The notes under the pieces: model-generated
Database searches by the model: none
What the model was told of the DNA's origin: nothing
What the model saw: the letters and a program-made list of their open reading frames with translations, nothing else
Assembly (NCBI RefSeq): GCF_018613935.1
Contig: NZ_JAGGPF010000010.1
Span: 124,001 to 188,000, forward strand
Length of the DNA: 64,000 nucleotides
Reading direction: 5' to 3'
Origin: Agromyces sp. ISL-38
Lineage (GTDB): Bacteria; Actinomycetota; Actinomycetes; Actinomycetales; Microbacteriaceae
Part shown: piece by piece, positions 43,809 through 53,217 of the stretch
Position numbering within the stretch: position 1 is the first letter of the stretch
How the letters are laid out: each line of letters opens with the position of its first letter
Position numbers and translations under genes: made by a program

Positions 43809-46260
43809 TCACCGAACATAGCGTCGGGAAGCGATCGTGTCCCGCGAGTTCGGCACCCCCTGTTCCGGTGACGAGGAAGGTGTGCGAGTCACCCGGCGCC
43901 AGGGTGACGAGACCGGAGTCGACTCGCGCGCCGGGAGCGATGCGGTCGGCCTGCAGCACCAGGTCCTTCACGAGCGACGCCGCGGTCACGCTCAATCGCA
44001 CGGTGCCGTCGTCGCCGGCGGTCCACGTCGCCGCCAACGCGTCGGCGGGCGACCGGAGCCTCAGCTTCGGGTCCTCGGAGAAATACCACGGCGCGTCGGC
44101 CACGTCATCGCCTGCGCGTGCGAGCACGAACTCGCCCGCGGCATCCGTCGTCGCCAGCAACTCCGCGCCGAGCGGGAACCGCGCCGACTCACGCGCCCCG
44201 AGGTCGAGCGTGTGCGTCTCAGTGGCCAGCCGGTCGCCGTCGAGGGTCATGCGCGTGACCTCGACCTCGCCGCGCCAGCCTTCGTCGCGGTCATTGTGCG
44301 CGACGAGGACAGCCCCGCCGTCGTGCGGCTGCACGGTCAGCAACCGGTCGCCGTACACGCGGCGCAAGGCGTGCCACGCGGGCTTGCGGATGCCCGAGAA
44401 GTCCACGGCAGCCCACGAGATCACCGGCCAGGAGTCGTTCAACTGCCACACGATCTGGCCCGTGTTGCGCGGGTGGAGCGAGCGGAAGTGCTCGATGCCG
44501 AAGGCGATCGCTCGAGCCTGGTTCAGCTGCGTCGCGAAGTGCCATTCGTCGATGTTGCGCCACTTCGGCAGATGGGCGCCGAGTCCGCGCTCGAGCTTGA
44601 TGTTGCCCTGGTCGGCCTTCTGGTGCACCAGCATCTGTTCGCCGTAAGGGTCGAGCGGCTCATCGTGCACGGCGCCCGTGAGGGTCGTCCAGGCGGGCGG
44701 CCCCTGGAAGCCGAACTCCGACGCGAACCGCGGTTCGTGTTCGCGATACGCGGTGTAGTCGCGCTCGTTCCAAACGTCCCAGAGGTGCATGGTGCCGTGC
44801 CGCGCGTCGTTCGGGTGGGCGTACCGCATGAACGAGAACGGGCTGCCGGGGGAGTAAGGACGGGTCGGGTCGAGCTCGGCGACGATCGAGGGCAGCAGGT
44901 CGAAGTAGTAGCCCTCGCCCCACGTGCGCCCCTCGAGACGGCGACGCCAGTCCCACTCGAGGTATCCCCAGATGTTCTCGTTGCACCCGTTCCAGAGCAC
45001 GAGCGACGGATGCCGCGACAGCCGGGCCACCTGCTCGCGCGCCTCGGCCTCCACCTCGCCGCGCAACGGCTCCTCCTCGGCGTAGGCGGCGCACGCGAAG
45101 AGGAAGTCCTGCCAGACGAGCATCCCGAGCTCATCGCAGATGTCGTAGAAGTCGTCGTGTTCGTAGAGGCCGCCGCCCCACACCCGCAGGAGGTTCATGT
45201 TGGCCTCCACCGCGTCGTTCACTCGCGCGAGGTAGCGCTCGGGGCCGACCCGCGTGACGAAGGTGTCGTCGGGGATCCAGTTCGCGCCGCGGATGTTGAC
45301 CTCCCGCCCGTTCACGATGACGGTGAACCGAGTGCCGAGTTCGTCCGGAGTCGTGTCGAGCTGCACCGAGCGGAAGCCGACGAGCGCCGACCACCGGTCG
45401 TCGCCGGCGGTCACGGTCACTTCGTAGCGTGGTTGCGCGCCGTAACCGCGCGGCCACCACAGGTCGATCTCGCCCGCGTCCACGACGACGCCGAGCTCGG
45501 TCGTGCCGGCGGGTGCGAGCGCTGTCACGGTGGTGCCCGCCACCTGAACGGTGATCTCGGTATCGACGGCGGATGCGGCATCCGCCCACTCGAGCGAGAC
45601 CCGTGCGTCGAGCCGACCGCTCGCGCGATCACCGGCCGGCGCCGAGACCTCGACGAGCGGCCGGACGCCCGCGATGCGCACCCCTGACCAGGAGTCGATG
45701 CCGATCGACTTCCAGATGCCCGAGGAGGACAGGTCGATGCCCCAGTCCCAGCCGAAGTCGCAGGCCATCTTGCGCATGGCGTTGAACGGGTGCTGGTTGA
45801 CGTGGGGACGGGCCCCGAGCAGTTTCGCCTGTTCGTCGGCGAAGTCGAGGGGAGCCCTGAACTCGACGACGAGCTCGTTCGAGCCGTCGACGAGTGCGTC
45901 GCGCACGTCGAAGCGGTACGAGCGGTGCTGGTTCGCGGTGCTGGCGACGAGTTGCCCGTTGAGCCGGATGGTCGCCGCCGTGTCGAGCCCGAGCGCGACG
46001 AGGTCATGCCGGGTGTGTCCGTCGTCGTGCCAGTCGAACACGGTGCGGTACCGCCAGTCGGTGCGACCGATCCACGCGAGTTGCGTCTCGTTGGCGCCGT
46101 CGTACGGGTCGGGGATGCTGCCGGCGGCCACGAGGTCGAGGTGCACCTGGCCCGGCACTCGGGCCGCGATCTCTCTCGTGAATGCGCCGGGTGCAGCTCC
46201 GGCGGTCGCGGCGAGGAACCAGTCGGCTCCGTCGGCGGAGTCGAGGGAATGGAACGTCAT
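43792..46260 (-). CDS. GH2-type beta-mannosidase
   Basis: An 822-residue glycoside hydrolase. N-terminal sugar-binding domain (GQVHLDLVAAGSIPDPYDGANE typical of beta-mannosidases, then WIGRTDWRYR), an immunoglobulin-like middle, and a TIM barrel holding the acid/base Glu in LVLWNGCNENIWG and the nucleophile Glu in FASEFGFQGPPAW. No signal peptide, so it acts in the cytoplasm on imported oligosaccharides. Its start overlaps the stop of the ABC ATPase gene by 4 bases, tying it to the importer. Confidence 0.92.
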   Translation of the reverse strand: MTFHSLDSADGADWFLAATAGAAPGAFTREIAARVPGQVHLDLVAAGSIPDPYDGANETQLAWIGRTDWRYRTVFDWHDDGHTRHDLVALGLDTAATIRLNGQLVASTANQHRSYRFDVRDALVDGSNELVVEFRAPLDFADEQAKLLGARPHVNQHPFNAMRKMACDFGWDWGIDLSSSGIWKSIGIDSWSGVRIAGVRPLVEVSAPAGDRASGRLDARVSLEWADAASAVDTEITVQVAGTTVTALAPAGTTELGVVVDAGEIDLWWPRGYGAQPRYEVTVTAGDDRWSALVGFRSVQLDTTPDELGTRFTVIVNGREVNIRGANWIPDDTFVTRVGPERYLARVNDAVEANMNLLRVWGGGLYEHDDFYDICDELGMLVWQDFLFACAAYAEEEPLRGEVEAEAREQVARLSRHPSLVLWNGCNENIWGYLEWDWRRRLEGRTWGEGYYFDLLPSIVAELDPTRPYSPGSPFSFMRYAHPNDARHGTMHLWDVWNERDYTAYREHEPRFASEFGFQGPPAWTTLTGAVHDEPLDPYGEQMLVHQKADQGNIKLERGLGAHLPKWRNIDEWHFATQLNQARAIAFGIEHFRSLHPRNTGQIVWQLNDSWPVISWAAVDFSGIRKPAWHALRRVYGDRLLTVQPHDGGAVLVAHNDRDEGWRGEVEVTRMTLDGDRLATETHTLDLGARESARFPLGAELLATTDAAGEFVLARAGDDVADAPWYFSEDPKLRLRSPADALAATWTAGDDGTVRLSVTAASLVKDLVLQADRIAPGARVDSGLVTLAPGDSHTFLVTGTGGAELAGHDRFPTLCSVNDLIA

Positions 46261-47048
46261 GCGGCTCGTCTCTTCTCTGGGTTGGGCGCGGCTTCTGCGA
46301 GCAGTTTCGTGTACTCGTGCTTCGGCGCGAGGATGACGTCGTCGGCAGGTCCGCGCTCGACGATCTCACCGCGGAACATCACGAGGATCTCATCGGAGAA
46401 ATGGCGGGCGGTCGCGAGGTCGTGGGTGATGTAGAGCACTCCGAGGTCCTCCTCGCGCTGCAACTCGGCGAGGAGGTTCAGCACGCCGAGGCGGATCGAG
46501 ACGTCGAGCATCGAGACCGGCTCGTCGGCGATGAGGATCCGCGGTTGCGGTGCGAGGGCGCGCGCGATCGCGACGCGCTGACGCTGGCCGCCCGAGAGCT
46601 CGTGGGGCTTGCGCCGGGCGATGCCGGGCTCGAGCTGCACGCGCTCGAGCAGGGCTCCGACCCGTCGGGACACCTCGGCCTCTCCGCGCGCCATTCCGTG
46701 CAGCACGAGCGGGCGGGCGAGGTGGTGGAAGACCGTGTGGTACGGATTCAGTGACGCGAACGGGTCTTGGAAGACCATCTGCACGGCGCTCCGGTAGGCG
46801 ACGAGGCCGGCCCCGCGGCGCCGGATCGGCGAGCCGTCGAGCAGGATCTGTCCGCGTGTCGGTCGCTCGAGCTGCAGGATGAGCTTCGCGATCGTCGACT
46901 TGCCGCTTCCCGACTGTCCGACGAGCGCGGTCGTGCGTCCGGCCTCGATGCGGAAGTCCACGTCGTCGACCGCGGTCAGCGTGCGGCTGCGGAATCCGCC
47001 TCGCAAGCGGTACTCCTTCGTGACGGAACGGAACTCGAGCGCGCTCAT
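46257..47048 (-). CDS. Dpp/Opp-type ABC importer ATPase, DppF-like
   Basis: A 263-residue ATPase. Walker A GQSGSGKST (about 44-52), Q-loop VFQDPFASLNP, signature LSGGQRQRVAIARAL, Walker B ILIADEPVSMLD and the switch His in YITHDLATARHFSD. It pairs with the DppD-like ATPase upstream. The family imports peptides, but in many actinobacteria this type carries oligosaccharides, fitting the beta-mannosidase it is coupled to. Confidence 0.93.
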   Translation of the reverse strand: MSALEFRSVTKEYRLRGGFRSRTLTAVDDVDFRIEAGRTTALVGQSGSGKSTIAKLILQLERPTRGQILLDGSPIRRRGAGLVAYRSAVQMVFQDPFASLNPYHTVFHHLARPLVLHGMARGEAEVSRRVGALLERVQLEPGIARRKPHELSGGQRQRVAIARALAPQPRILIADEPVSMLDVSIRLGVLNLLAELQREEDLGVLYITHDLATARHFSDEILVMFRGEIVERGPADDVILAPKHEYTKLLAEAAPNPEKRRAA

Positions 47049-47968
47049 GACGCCACCTCCTGTTTCACGCCGCTGCGCACGAAGTCCCCGCGGTCGCCGG
47101 TGAGGCTCGGGAACGACGCGAGCAGTTGCTTCGTGTAGTCGTGCTGCGGGTTCGTGTAGAGCTCGCCGGCGTCGGCGAGCTCCACGATCTCACCGGCCCG
47201 CATGACGGCGATGCGGTCGGAGATCTCGAGCAGGAGCGGCAGGTCGTGGGTGATGAAGATCACGGCGAACCCGAGCTCCGCGCGGAGCCTCGTGATCTCC
47301 CTCAGGATCTCGCGCTGCACGACCACGTCGAGGGCGGTCGTCGGCTCGTCCATGATCATGATCTGCGGGTCGAGCGCCATCGCCATCGCGATCATGACGC
47401 GCTGCCGCATGCCGCCCGAGAGCTCGTGCGGGAAGGAGGTGAGCCGTGAGGGGTCGACGCCGACGCGCTCGAGTAGCTCAGCGCAACGGCGGCGTCGCTC
47501 GCGCTTCGGGAGGTCGGGGCGGTGGGTCGTGAAGATGTCCTCGAGCTGCGCGCGGATCGAGATCACCGGGTTGAGCGAGTTCATCGCCCCTTGGAACACC
47601 ATGGAGATCCGGCTCCAGCGGAACGCCCGCAGGTCTTCGCCCTCGAGCGAGGCGAGGTCGATCGAGTAGCCCTCGCGGGAGTGGAAGACCGCGTTCCCCG
47701 AGGAGATGACCGCCGGCGGCTTCAACAGCCGATTGACGCCATAGGCGAGCGTGGTCTTCCCGCACCCGCTCTCACCGGCCAGCCCGAGGATCTCCCCGCG
47801 CCCTAGGCTGAGCGAGACGTGCTTGACGGCGTGCACAGTGGGCTCGCCGAGGTAGTCGATGCTGAGATCCGAGATCGTGAGCACCGGGTTCTGCTCGGGC
47901 GAGGAAGGAGCGGATGCCGCGACGGCGTGCATCGCGCGGGTGTCGGGGTTCGGGGTGTCGCGGATCAC
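47045..47968 (-). CDS. Dpp/Opp-type ABC importer ATPase, DppD-like
   Basis: A 307-residue ATPase with a Walker A GESGCGKTT (about 64-72), Q-loop VFQGAMNSLNPV, signature LSGGMRQRVMIAMAMA, Walker B IMIMDEPTTALD and switch His ITHDLPLLLE. The N-terminal extension of about 27 residues is not conserved; a start at MHAVAASAP is possible. It overlaps both neighbours by 4 bases (permease upstream, DppF-like downstream). Confidence 0.93.
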   Translation of the reverse strand: MIRDTPNPDTRAMHAVAASAPSSPEQNPVLTISDLSIDYLGEPTVHAVKHVSLSLGRGEILGLAGESGCGKTTLAYGVNRLLKPPAVISSGNAVFHSREGYSIDLASLEGEDLRAFRWSRISMVFQGAMNSLNPVISIRAQLEDIFTTHRPDLPKRERRRRCAELLERVGVDPSRLTSFPHELSGGMRQRVMIAMAMALDPQIMIMDEPTTALDVVVQREILREITRLRAELGFAVIFITHDLPLLLEISDRIAVMRAGEIVELADAGELYTNPQHDYTKQLLASFPSLTGDRGDFVRSGVKQEVAS

Positions 47969-48924
47969 AGCTCGTCCTCCTTCGCGACGCGGCGGAGCTC
48001 AGCCCGCGAGAGACCCCAGGACTTGCGGGTCTGGCGAGTCTGCGCGCGCAGCTTCGGGTTGATGATCTCGTCGATCGAGAAGTTGATGAGCGAGAGCGCA
48101 GCGCCGAAGAGGGCGATGAGCAGCCCCGGCGGCACGAACCACCACCAGGCCCCGAGCCGGAGTGCGAGTCCGTTCTGCGCGTAGTAGAGCATGGTGCCCC
48201 ACGTGAACGAACCCGAGGCGCCGAGACCCAGGAAGGAGAGTCCGGCTTCGCCGAGGATCGCGAAGATGACGGCGAAGACCGCTTGCGAGGCGAGCAGCGG
48301 CACGAGGTTCGGCAGGATCTCGACGCAGAGGATGCGCCATGGCTTCTCGCCCGACACCCGCGCGGCCGCAACGTAGTCGCGATTGCGCAGGCTGAGCGTG
48401 AATCCACGGAGCACCCGGGCCGAGCCCGCCCAGCCGGTGATGGCGAGCACCACCGCGACGAGCAGGAGGCTCTTGTCGGGCACGTAGCTCGAGATGATGA
48501 TGACGAGCGGGAGCCCGGGGATCACGAGCATGACGTTGCTGATAAGCGAGAACGACTCGTCGATCCAGCCGCCAGCGTAGGCGCCGACGATGCCGAAGAA
48601 CGCCGAGAGCGCCACGACGAGCACCCCGACGATGAGGCCGATCGTGAGCGAGCCGCGGGTGGCGTGGGCGAGCTGGGCGAGCACGTCCTGGCCGGTCTGG
48701 GTCGTGCCGAGCGGGAACTCGGCGCTGGGTGCCGACAAGCCGACGTCGTTCACCGTCGAGGGGTTGCCGACGAGCAGCGGGCCGACGAGCCCGAAGAGCA
48801 CGATGAGTGCGGCGATGCCGAGTCCGGCGGCGAGCTTCGGGGTCATCTCGGGCATCGAACGCCCGAGGGAGCGCAACCTGGCGGCGCCGCTGACGAGTGC
48901 GGGTGCTTCGGTGAGTCCGGTCAT
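47965..48924 (-). CDS. Dpp/Opp-type ABC importer permease, DppC-like
   Basis: A 319-residue permease with a hydrophobic first helix, then the MetI-type domain of about five helices ending with the EAA loop (ARVSGEKPWRILCVEILPNL, about 194-213). GTTQTGQDVLAQLAHATRGS is typical of DppC. It pairs with the DppB-like permease encoded just upstream. Confidence 0.92.
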   Translation of the reverse strand: MTGLTEAPALVSGAARLRSLGRSMPEMTPKLAAGLGIAALIVLFGLVGPLLVGNPSTVNDVGLSAPSAEFPLGTTQTGQDVLAQLAHATRGSLTIGLIVGVLVVALSAFFGIVGAYAGGWIDESFSLISNVMLVIPGLPLVIIISSYVPDKSLLLVAVVLAITGWAGSARVLRGFTLSLRNRDYVAAARVSGEKPWRILCVEILPNLVPLLASQAVFAVIFAILGEAGLSFLGLGASGSFTWGTMLYYAQNGLALRLGAWWWFVPPGLLIALFGAALSLINFSIDEIINPKLRAQTRQTRKSWGLSRAELRRVAKEDEL

Positions 48925-48933
48925 GTCGTCCTC

Positions 48934-49923
48934 CTATGCTCGGGCGCGGGTGCGCGGGTCGATGACGGTGTAGAGCAGGTCGACGAGCAGGTTCGCACCG
49001 AGCACCGAGAGGGTGATCACGAGGAAGATGCCCTGCATGAGCGCATAGTCGTTGCTGTTGACGGCCTGGAGGAGCGCCGACCCGATGCCCGGGTACGAGA
49101 AGACGGCCTCGGTCACAATCGAACCTGCGACCACGAAGCCGAGCGAGATGGCGAACCCGGCGACGGAGGGCAGGACCGCGTTGCGTGCGGCGTAGTTCGT
49201 CATGATGCGGCGGGGCTTCAGGCCCTTCGCCTCTGCGGTCACGATGTAGTCCTCCGACAGGGTCGAGACCATCATGTTGCGCATGCCGAGCATCCAGCCG
49301 CCGATCGAAGAGATCACGATTGTCAGCGCCGGCAGGGTGCCGTAGTACATGACGCTGCCGATGAACTCGGGGCTCCAGCCGGGCGAGACCTCCCACACGT
49401 CGTACCCGCCGTTCAGGGGGAAGATCTGCCAGATGCTGCCGAAGGCGAACAGGAGGATGAGGGCGAGCCAGAAGTAGGGCACCGATTGGAACATCGTCGT
49501 CACCGGCACGACGTTGTCGAGCCAGGAGCCGCGCTTCCAGCCGGCGAGCTGGCCGAGCCCGATGCCGAAGAGGAAGGAGATGACGGTGGAGATGCCGATG
49601 AGTCCGATGGTCCACGGCAGGGTCTGGTCGATCACCTGCACGACGGGCGTCGGGAAGTAGGCCACCGACACCCCGAGGTCGCCGCCGAGCACCTGGCCGA
49701 GATATTGCCAGTACTGGTCCAAGAGGGGCAGCGAACTGTCGCCGCCGAGGAGGAGCTCGATCGCCCTGCGGGTCTCGGGGGTGACCGGTCCGCGCTGGGC
49801 GAGCTTGGAGAGCATGATGTCGACGGGGTTGCCCGGCATCCACCGGGGGATGAAGAAGTTGAGGCTGATCGCAGCCCACAGGGCGATGAGGTAGAAGCCG
49901 AGCTTCTGGAGCAGATGGCGCAT
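48934..49923 (-). CDS. Dpp/Opp-type ABC importer permease, DppB-like
   Basis: A 329-residue permease: an N-terminal helix LGFYLIALWAAISLNFFIPR, WMPGNPVDIML, a periplasmic loop, then about five helices with the EAA loop EAKGLKPRRIMTNYAARNAVLP (about 223-244). The start at 49923 begins MRHLLQKLG as expected for DppB. It is preceded by the substrate-binding protein gene after an 83-base gap. Confidence 0.92.
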   Translation of the reverse strand: MRHLLQKLGFYLIALWAAISLNFFIPRWMPGNPVDIMLSKLAQRGPVTPETRRAIELLLGGDSSLPLLDQYWQYLGQVLGGDLGVSVAYFPTPVVQVIDQTLPWTIGLIGISTVISFLFGIGLGQLAGWKRGSWLDNVVPVTTMFQSVPYFWLALILLFAFGSIWQIFPLNGGYDVWEVSPGWSPEFIGSVMYYGTLPALTIVISSIGGWMLGMRNMMVSTLSEDYIVTAEAKGLKPRRIMTNYAARNAVLPSVAGFAISLGFVVAGSIVTEAVFSYPGIGSALLQAVNSNDYALMQGIFLVITLSVLGANLLVDLLYTVIDPRTRARA

Positions 49924-50006
49924 GAGGCGGAGTCTCTCGGTCGAGTGCGGTCGGGGTGCGGTGCCGCCCGCCCGGTGGACGGGCGGCACCGGTCTTCACC
50001 CGGTCG

Positions 50007-51683
50007 TCACTTCGCCGGCTGCAGTTCCTTGAGGACGATCCCGTTGTCCCAGTTCTTCCACGTGGCGGGCAGCGCGAACTTGTCGTCGTTCGTCGGCCAG
50101 CCGGTGGCGCGATCCGTGTTGAACTCGGTGAGCATCGAGTTCACGTAGATCGGGATGTAGGGCAGGTCGCGGGAGATCTCCGCCTGGATGGTCGCATACT
50201 GCTCCTTCTGGGCCGCCTCATCGATCGTCACTGCGGCCGCATGGATCGCCTCGTCGACGATGGGGTTCGAGTACCGGGAGCTGTTGCCGGCGCTCGCCGA
50301 CTCGCCGACGGGGAGGGTCTGGTCGGTCGCGTACCACTTGTTGTAGACGAAGTACGGGTTGTTCGAGGGCTGCAGGCCGATCGAGTCGAGCGAGAGCTGG
50401 AACGTGCCCATCATCTGGTTGTTGTTCCACTCGTTCCAGGCGAGCTGCACGGGCTTGAGCTCGATGCCCACCGCTGCAAGCTGCTGCGACATGGCGTCAT
50501 TCAGCGAGATGTAGTCGCTCCAGCCCGACACCGTCTGCACGGTGAGGCTCAGTCGTTCGCCGTTCTTCTCACGGATTCCATCGGCGCCGGCAACCCAGCC
50601 TGCTGCGTCGAGGATCGCGGATGCCTCGTCGACGTCGGCACTCGACGGCGACGTCGCGAGCTCGGGGTCGGTGATCCAGTTGTCGTCGCGGCCGGGGATC
50701 ACCATCGTCGGGGAGCTCGTGCCGGCGAAGCCGCCGCCCGCGAGCTGGTTGAGCTGGTCGCGGTTGATCGCGTGGTAGATCGCCTGGCGCACGGCTGGGT
50801 CGGTCTGCGGGCCGGTGCATCCGAGTTCGGCATTGGAGCACGTGAAGATCGAGGTCGTCAGCGCGGGGGTGTTCACGTAGCTGAGGTTGTCGTGGTCCTT
50901 CAAGAGCTGCTCGAGGTCGGGCAGGTACGCGCTCATCCAGTCGACCTTGCCGGCGATGAGCGCGGCCGCCGCGGCATCCGCGGAGTCGAGGGAGACGAAG
51001 CGCACCTTGTCGATCGCGGGCTTGCCCTTGTCCCAGTAGTGCTCGTTCTTCTCGAGCAGGTAGCTCTGGGCGGTGAACTCCTTGAGCACGAACGGTCCGG
51101 TGCCGACCGCGTCGGAGTTGACCTCGGTGGTGGGGTCGGCGACGTCCTTCCAGATGTGCTCGGGCACGATGCCGCGGTTGCCGAGCACGCTCGGCTCCTG
51201 CATGAACGACGGCTCCGGGAAGTGCAGCACGACCGTCGTGTCGTCGATCGCCTCGGCAGTCGCAGCGGACCCCGAGGTGTTCAGTTCGGGTGTCTCGGCG
51301 ACGAGGTTGAAGGTGAAGGCGACATCCGCCGCGGTGAAGTCCTCGCCATCCGACCACTTGACGCCCTCGCGTGTGGTGATGGTGAGCTCGGTGCCGTCGT
51401 CGTTCCACGAGTAGTCGGTCGCGAGGATCGGCGTGGGCTCGGCCTCGGATGCCGCGTTGTACCAGTAGAGCGGCTCGAAGATCACGCCGTTGGTGGAGGG
51501 CAGCGCAGTGGGGGAGAACGGGTTGAAGTTCTCGGTGAGCGTGCCGGTGCTTGCGGTGACGGTGATCGAGGTGCCGCCGGCGCCGCTTGCGGCGGGCGAG
51601 CAGGCCGAGAGCGCGAGCGCCGCGGTCGCGAGGGAGGCGAGGGCAAGGATCGACCTTGCGCCTCTGCGTGACTTCAGGGACAT
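50007..51683 (-). CDS. ABC importer substrate-binding lipoprotein (SBP_bac_5)
   Basis: A 558-residue solute-binding lipoprotein of the DppA/OppA family (SBP_bac_5). The signal is MSLKSRRGARSILALASLAT, ending in lipobox ALSAC (Cys28). Family landmarks: VIFEPLYWYN, TITTREGVKWSDGEDFTAADVAFTF (about 100-125), NRGIVPEHIWKDV, GTGPFVLKEF and RQAIYHAINRDQLNQLAGGG. It captures oligosaccharides or peptides outside the cell. The ATG at 51683 has an AAAGG site at the right distance; the upstream ATG at 51698 is less likely. It opens the importer-mannosidase-sensor operon. Confidence 0.92.
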   Translation of the reverse strand: MSLKSRRGARSILALASLATAALALSACSPAASGAGGTSITVTASTGTLTENFNPFSPTALPSTNGVIFEPLYWYNAASEAEPTPILATDYSWNDDGTELTITTREGVKWSDGEDFTAADVAFTFNLVAETPELNTSGSAATAEAIDDTTVVLHFPEPSFMQEPSVLGNRGIVPEHIWKDVADPTTEVNSDAVGTGPFVLKEFTAQSYLLEKNEHYWDKGKPAIDKVRFVSLDSADAAAAALIAGKVDWMSAYLPDLEQLLKDHDNLSYVNTPALTTSIFTCSNAELGCTGPQTDPAVRQAIYHAINRDQLNQLAGGGFAGTSSPTMVIPGRDDNWITDPELATSPSSADVDEASAILDAAGWVAGADGIREKNGERLSLTVQTVSGWSDYISLNDAMSQQLAAVGIELKPVQLAWNEWNNNQMMGTFQLSLDSIGLQPSNNPYFVYNKWYATDQTLPVGESASAGNSSRYSNPIVDEAIHAAAVTIDEAAQKEQYATIQAEISRDLPYIPIYVNSMLTEFNTDRATGWPTNDDKFALPATWKNWDNGIVLKELQPAK

Positions 51684-51777
51684 CGTTGAACCTTTCATCG
51701 AAGGGTGTCACGGTGCTGTGACGGTGCGCGGCCGTGAGTGCGAGGCGCTTGGTGCGCGGGTTCGGCAAACCGCTGAG

Positions 51778-51800
51778 TACTTTCTTAGGCGACTAAAGTA
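51778..51800. promoter_or_regulatory. Candidate ROK-repressor site upstream of the importer operon
   Basis: The A/T-rich site has outer arms TACTTT (51778-51783) and AAAGTA (51795-51800) and a nested TTAG-GCGA-CTAA core (51785-51796). It lies about 95 bases ahead of the binding-protein gene in a GC-rich background, a typical setting for a NagC/XylR-type operator of the divergent ROK protein. Confidence 0.5.
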
Positions 51801-51970
51801 TGTGTGTCAAGTAAGTTGCTCGGAGCGCGGAGACCTCGAGGCGGGCCATTCGGCTGGCACGCGAGATCTCAGTCCTTCGAGGCTCGCCGCCCGGGTGGCT
51901 GGAGTTCTCGCGCGCGCTGCTCCACACTTGAGTGGCGCGTACGTCGGCCTCGCCTGCTTTCTTTGATGGC

Positions 51971-51986
51971 TAAATAAAGCAATTTA
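51971..51986. promoter_or_regulatory. Candidate ROK autoregulatory site
   Basis: The inverted repeat TAAAT-AAAGCA-ATTTA is A/T-rich like NagC sites. It precedes a -10-like TAGTAT (51990-51995) that is seven bases before the GTG start at 52003, so repressor bound here would shut off the ROK gene, which probably has a leaderless mRNA. Confidence 0.5.
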
Positions 51987-52002
51987 AGTTAGTATTCCTG
52001 AT

Positions 52003-53217
52003 GTGGCAGAGACGATGCGGCGGCGTGGTTCGTCGAAGGGGCGTGCCCTCGACCTGATCAGGTCCCAGGGGCCGATCAGCCGTGTCGAGCTCGCGGAGCT
52101 CACGGGGCTCACGCAAGCGACGATCTCCAACCTCGTGCGTGAACTGCTCGCCGACGGCGTCGTCTCCGAGACGGGTCGCGGCGAATCATCGGGTGGCAAG
52201 CCGCGCATGCGGCTCGAGATCAACCCGGCCTCGCGCTTCGGTGTCGGCGTCGACCTCGGCGCCGACTCCTCGACCTTCGTCGTGGCCGACCTCGCGGGCA
52301 CGATCATCGGCAGGCTGGGCATCGACGGGCCGGGAGCCCTCGGCCCAGCCGACTACGTGCGCCGCATGGCCGACGACCTGGCGCATCTCCTCGACGGCCT
52401 CGACATCGATCGTTCAGCCGTCGTCGGCCTGGGCATCGCGGCGCCGGGGCCGATCGACCGCGAGGCGGGCGTCATCGTCGGCGCTCCGTCGCTCGCGGCG
52501 TGGAGCGAGTTCCCCCTCACCGCTGAGCTCTCGCGACTCACCGGATTCTCGTGCGTGCTCGACAACGACGCCACGGCCGCGGCGCTCGGCGAGTTCTGGC
52601 TCGGGGCGACCGAGGTCGGCTCGACGTACGCGTCCGTCTACATGGGCACCGGAATCGGCGCGGGCATCGTGTTCGACGGCACTGTCTATCGCGGCTCGAG
52701 GTCGAACGTCGGTGAGCTGGGGCACGTGAGCGTCGACGCCCGTGGCCCCGAATGCCCGTGCGGCAACCGAGGATGCGTCGAGCTCTACGCCGGCCCGCAT
52801 GCCGTCATCGCCCGCGCGCGCGAAGCCGCGGCGACCGGCGGCATCGACCTCGAGTTCACCGGCGTCGCGGCGACCGACTTCGCGGCGGTCGCCGAAGCGG
52901 CGATCACAGGACATGCGCTCGCCCTCGCACTCATCGAGGACTCGGCCGAATACCTCGCCGAGGCCATCGTGTCGCTCGTCAACATCATCGATCTCGACCA
53001 CCTCGTGCTCGCGGGCAGCGCATTCGAGAAGGTCGGGGCCATCTACGTGCGCACGATCCAGCGCATCGTGGGCGAGCGTGCGCTCTCCCGTCACCTGCAG
53101 CAGGTGTCGGTGCGCATGTCGGTCAACGGAACGGATGCCGCGGCGCTCGGTGCAGCCACGATGGTGCTGCAGGAGCAGCTCTCGCCGCGTTCACTGCAAT
53201 CGGTGACCCTGGCGTGA
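52003..53217 (+). CDS. ROK-family transcriptional regulator
   Basis: A 404-residue NagC/Mlc/XylR-type regulator. N-terminal HTH RVELAELTGLTQATISNLVRELLAD (about 27-51), then the sugar-kinase-fold domain with VGVDLGADSSTFVVADL (phosphate loop), the LDNDATAAALGE sugar site, and the zinc motif in GHVSVDARGPECPCGNRGCVE (CxCGxxGC). It is divergent from the importer operon and overlaps the kinase gene by 4 bases. It likely represses the island until its sugar or sugar phosphate appears. Confidence 0.92.
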   Translation: MAETMRRRGSSKGRALDLIRSQGPISRVELAELTGLTQATISNLVRELLADGVVSETGRGESSGGKPRMRLEINPASRFGVGVDLGADSSTFVVADLAGTIIGRLGIDGPGALGPADYVRRMADDLAHLLDGLDIDRSAVVGLGIAAPGPIDREAGVIVGAPSLAAWSEFPLTAELSRLTGFSCVLDNDATAAALGEFWLGATEVGSTYASVYMGTGIGAGIVFDGTVYRGSRSNVGELGHVSVDARGPECPCGNRGCVELYAGPHAVIARAREAAATGGIDLEFTGVAATDFAAVAEAAITGHALALALIEDSAEYLAEAIVSLVNIIDLDHLVLAGSAFEKVGAIYVRTIQRIVGERALSRHLQQVSVRMSVNGTDAAALGAATMVLQEQLSPRSLQSVTLA

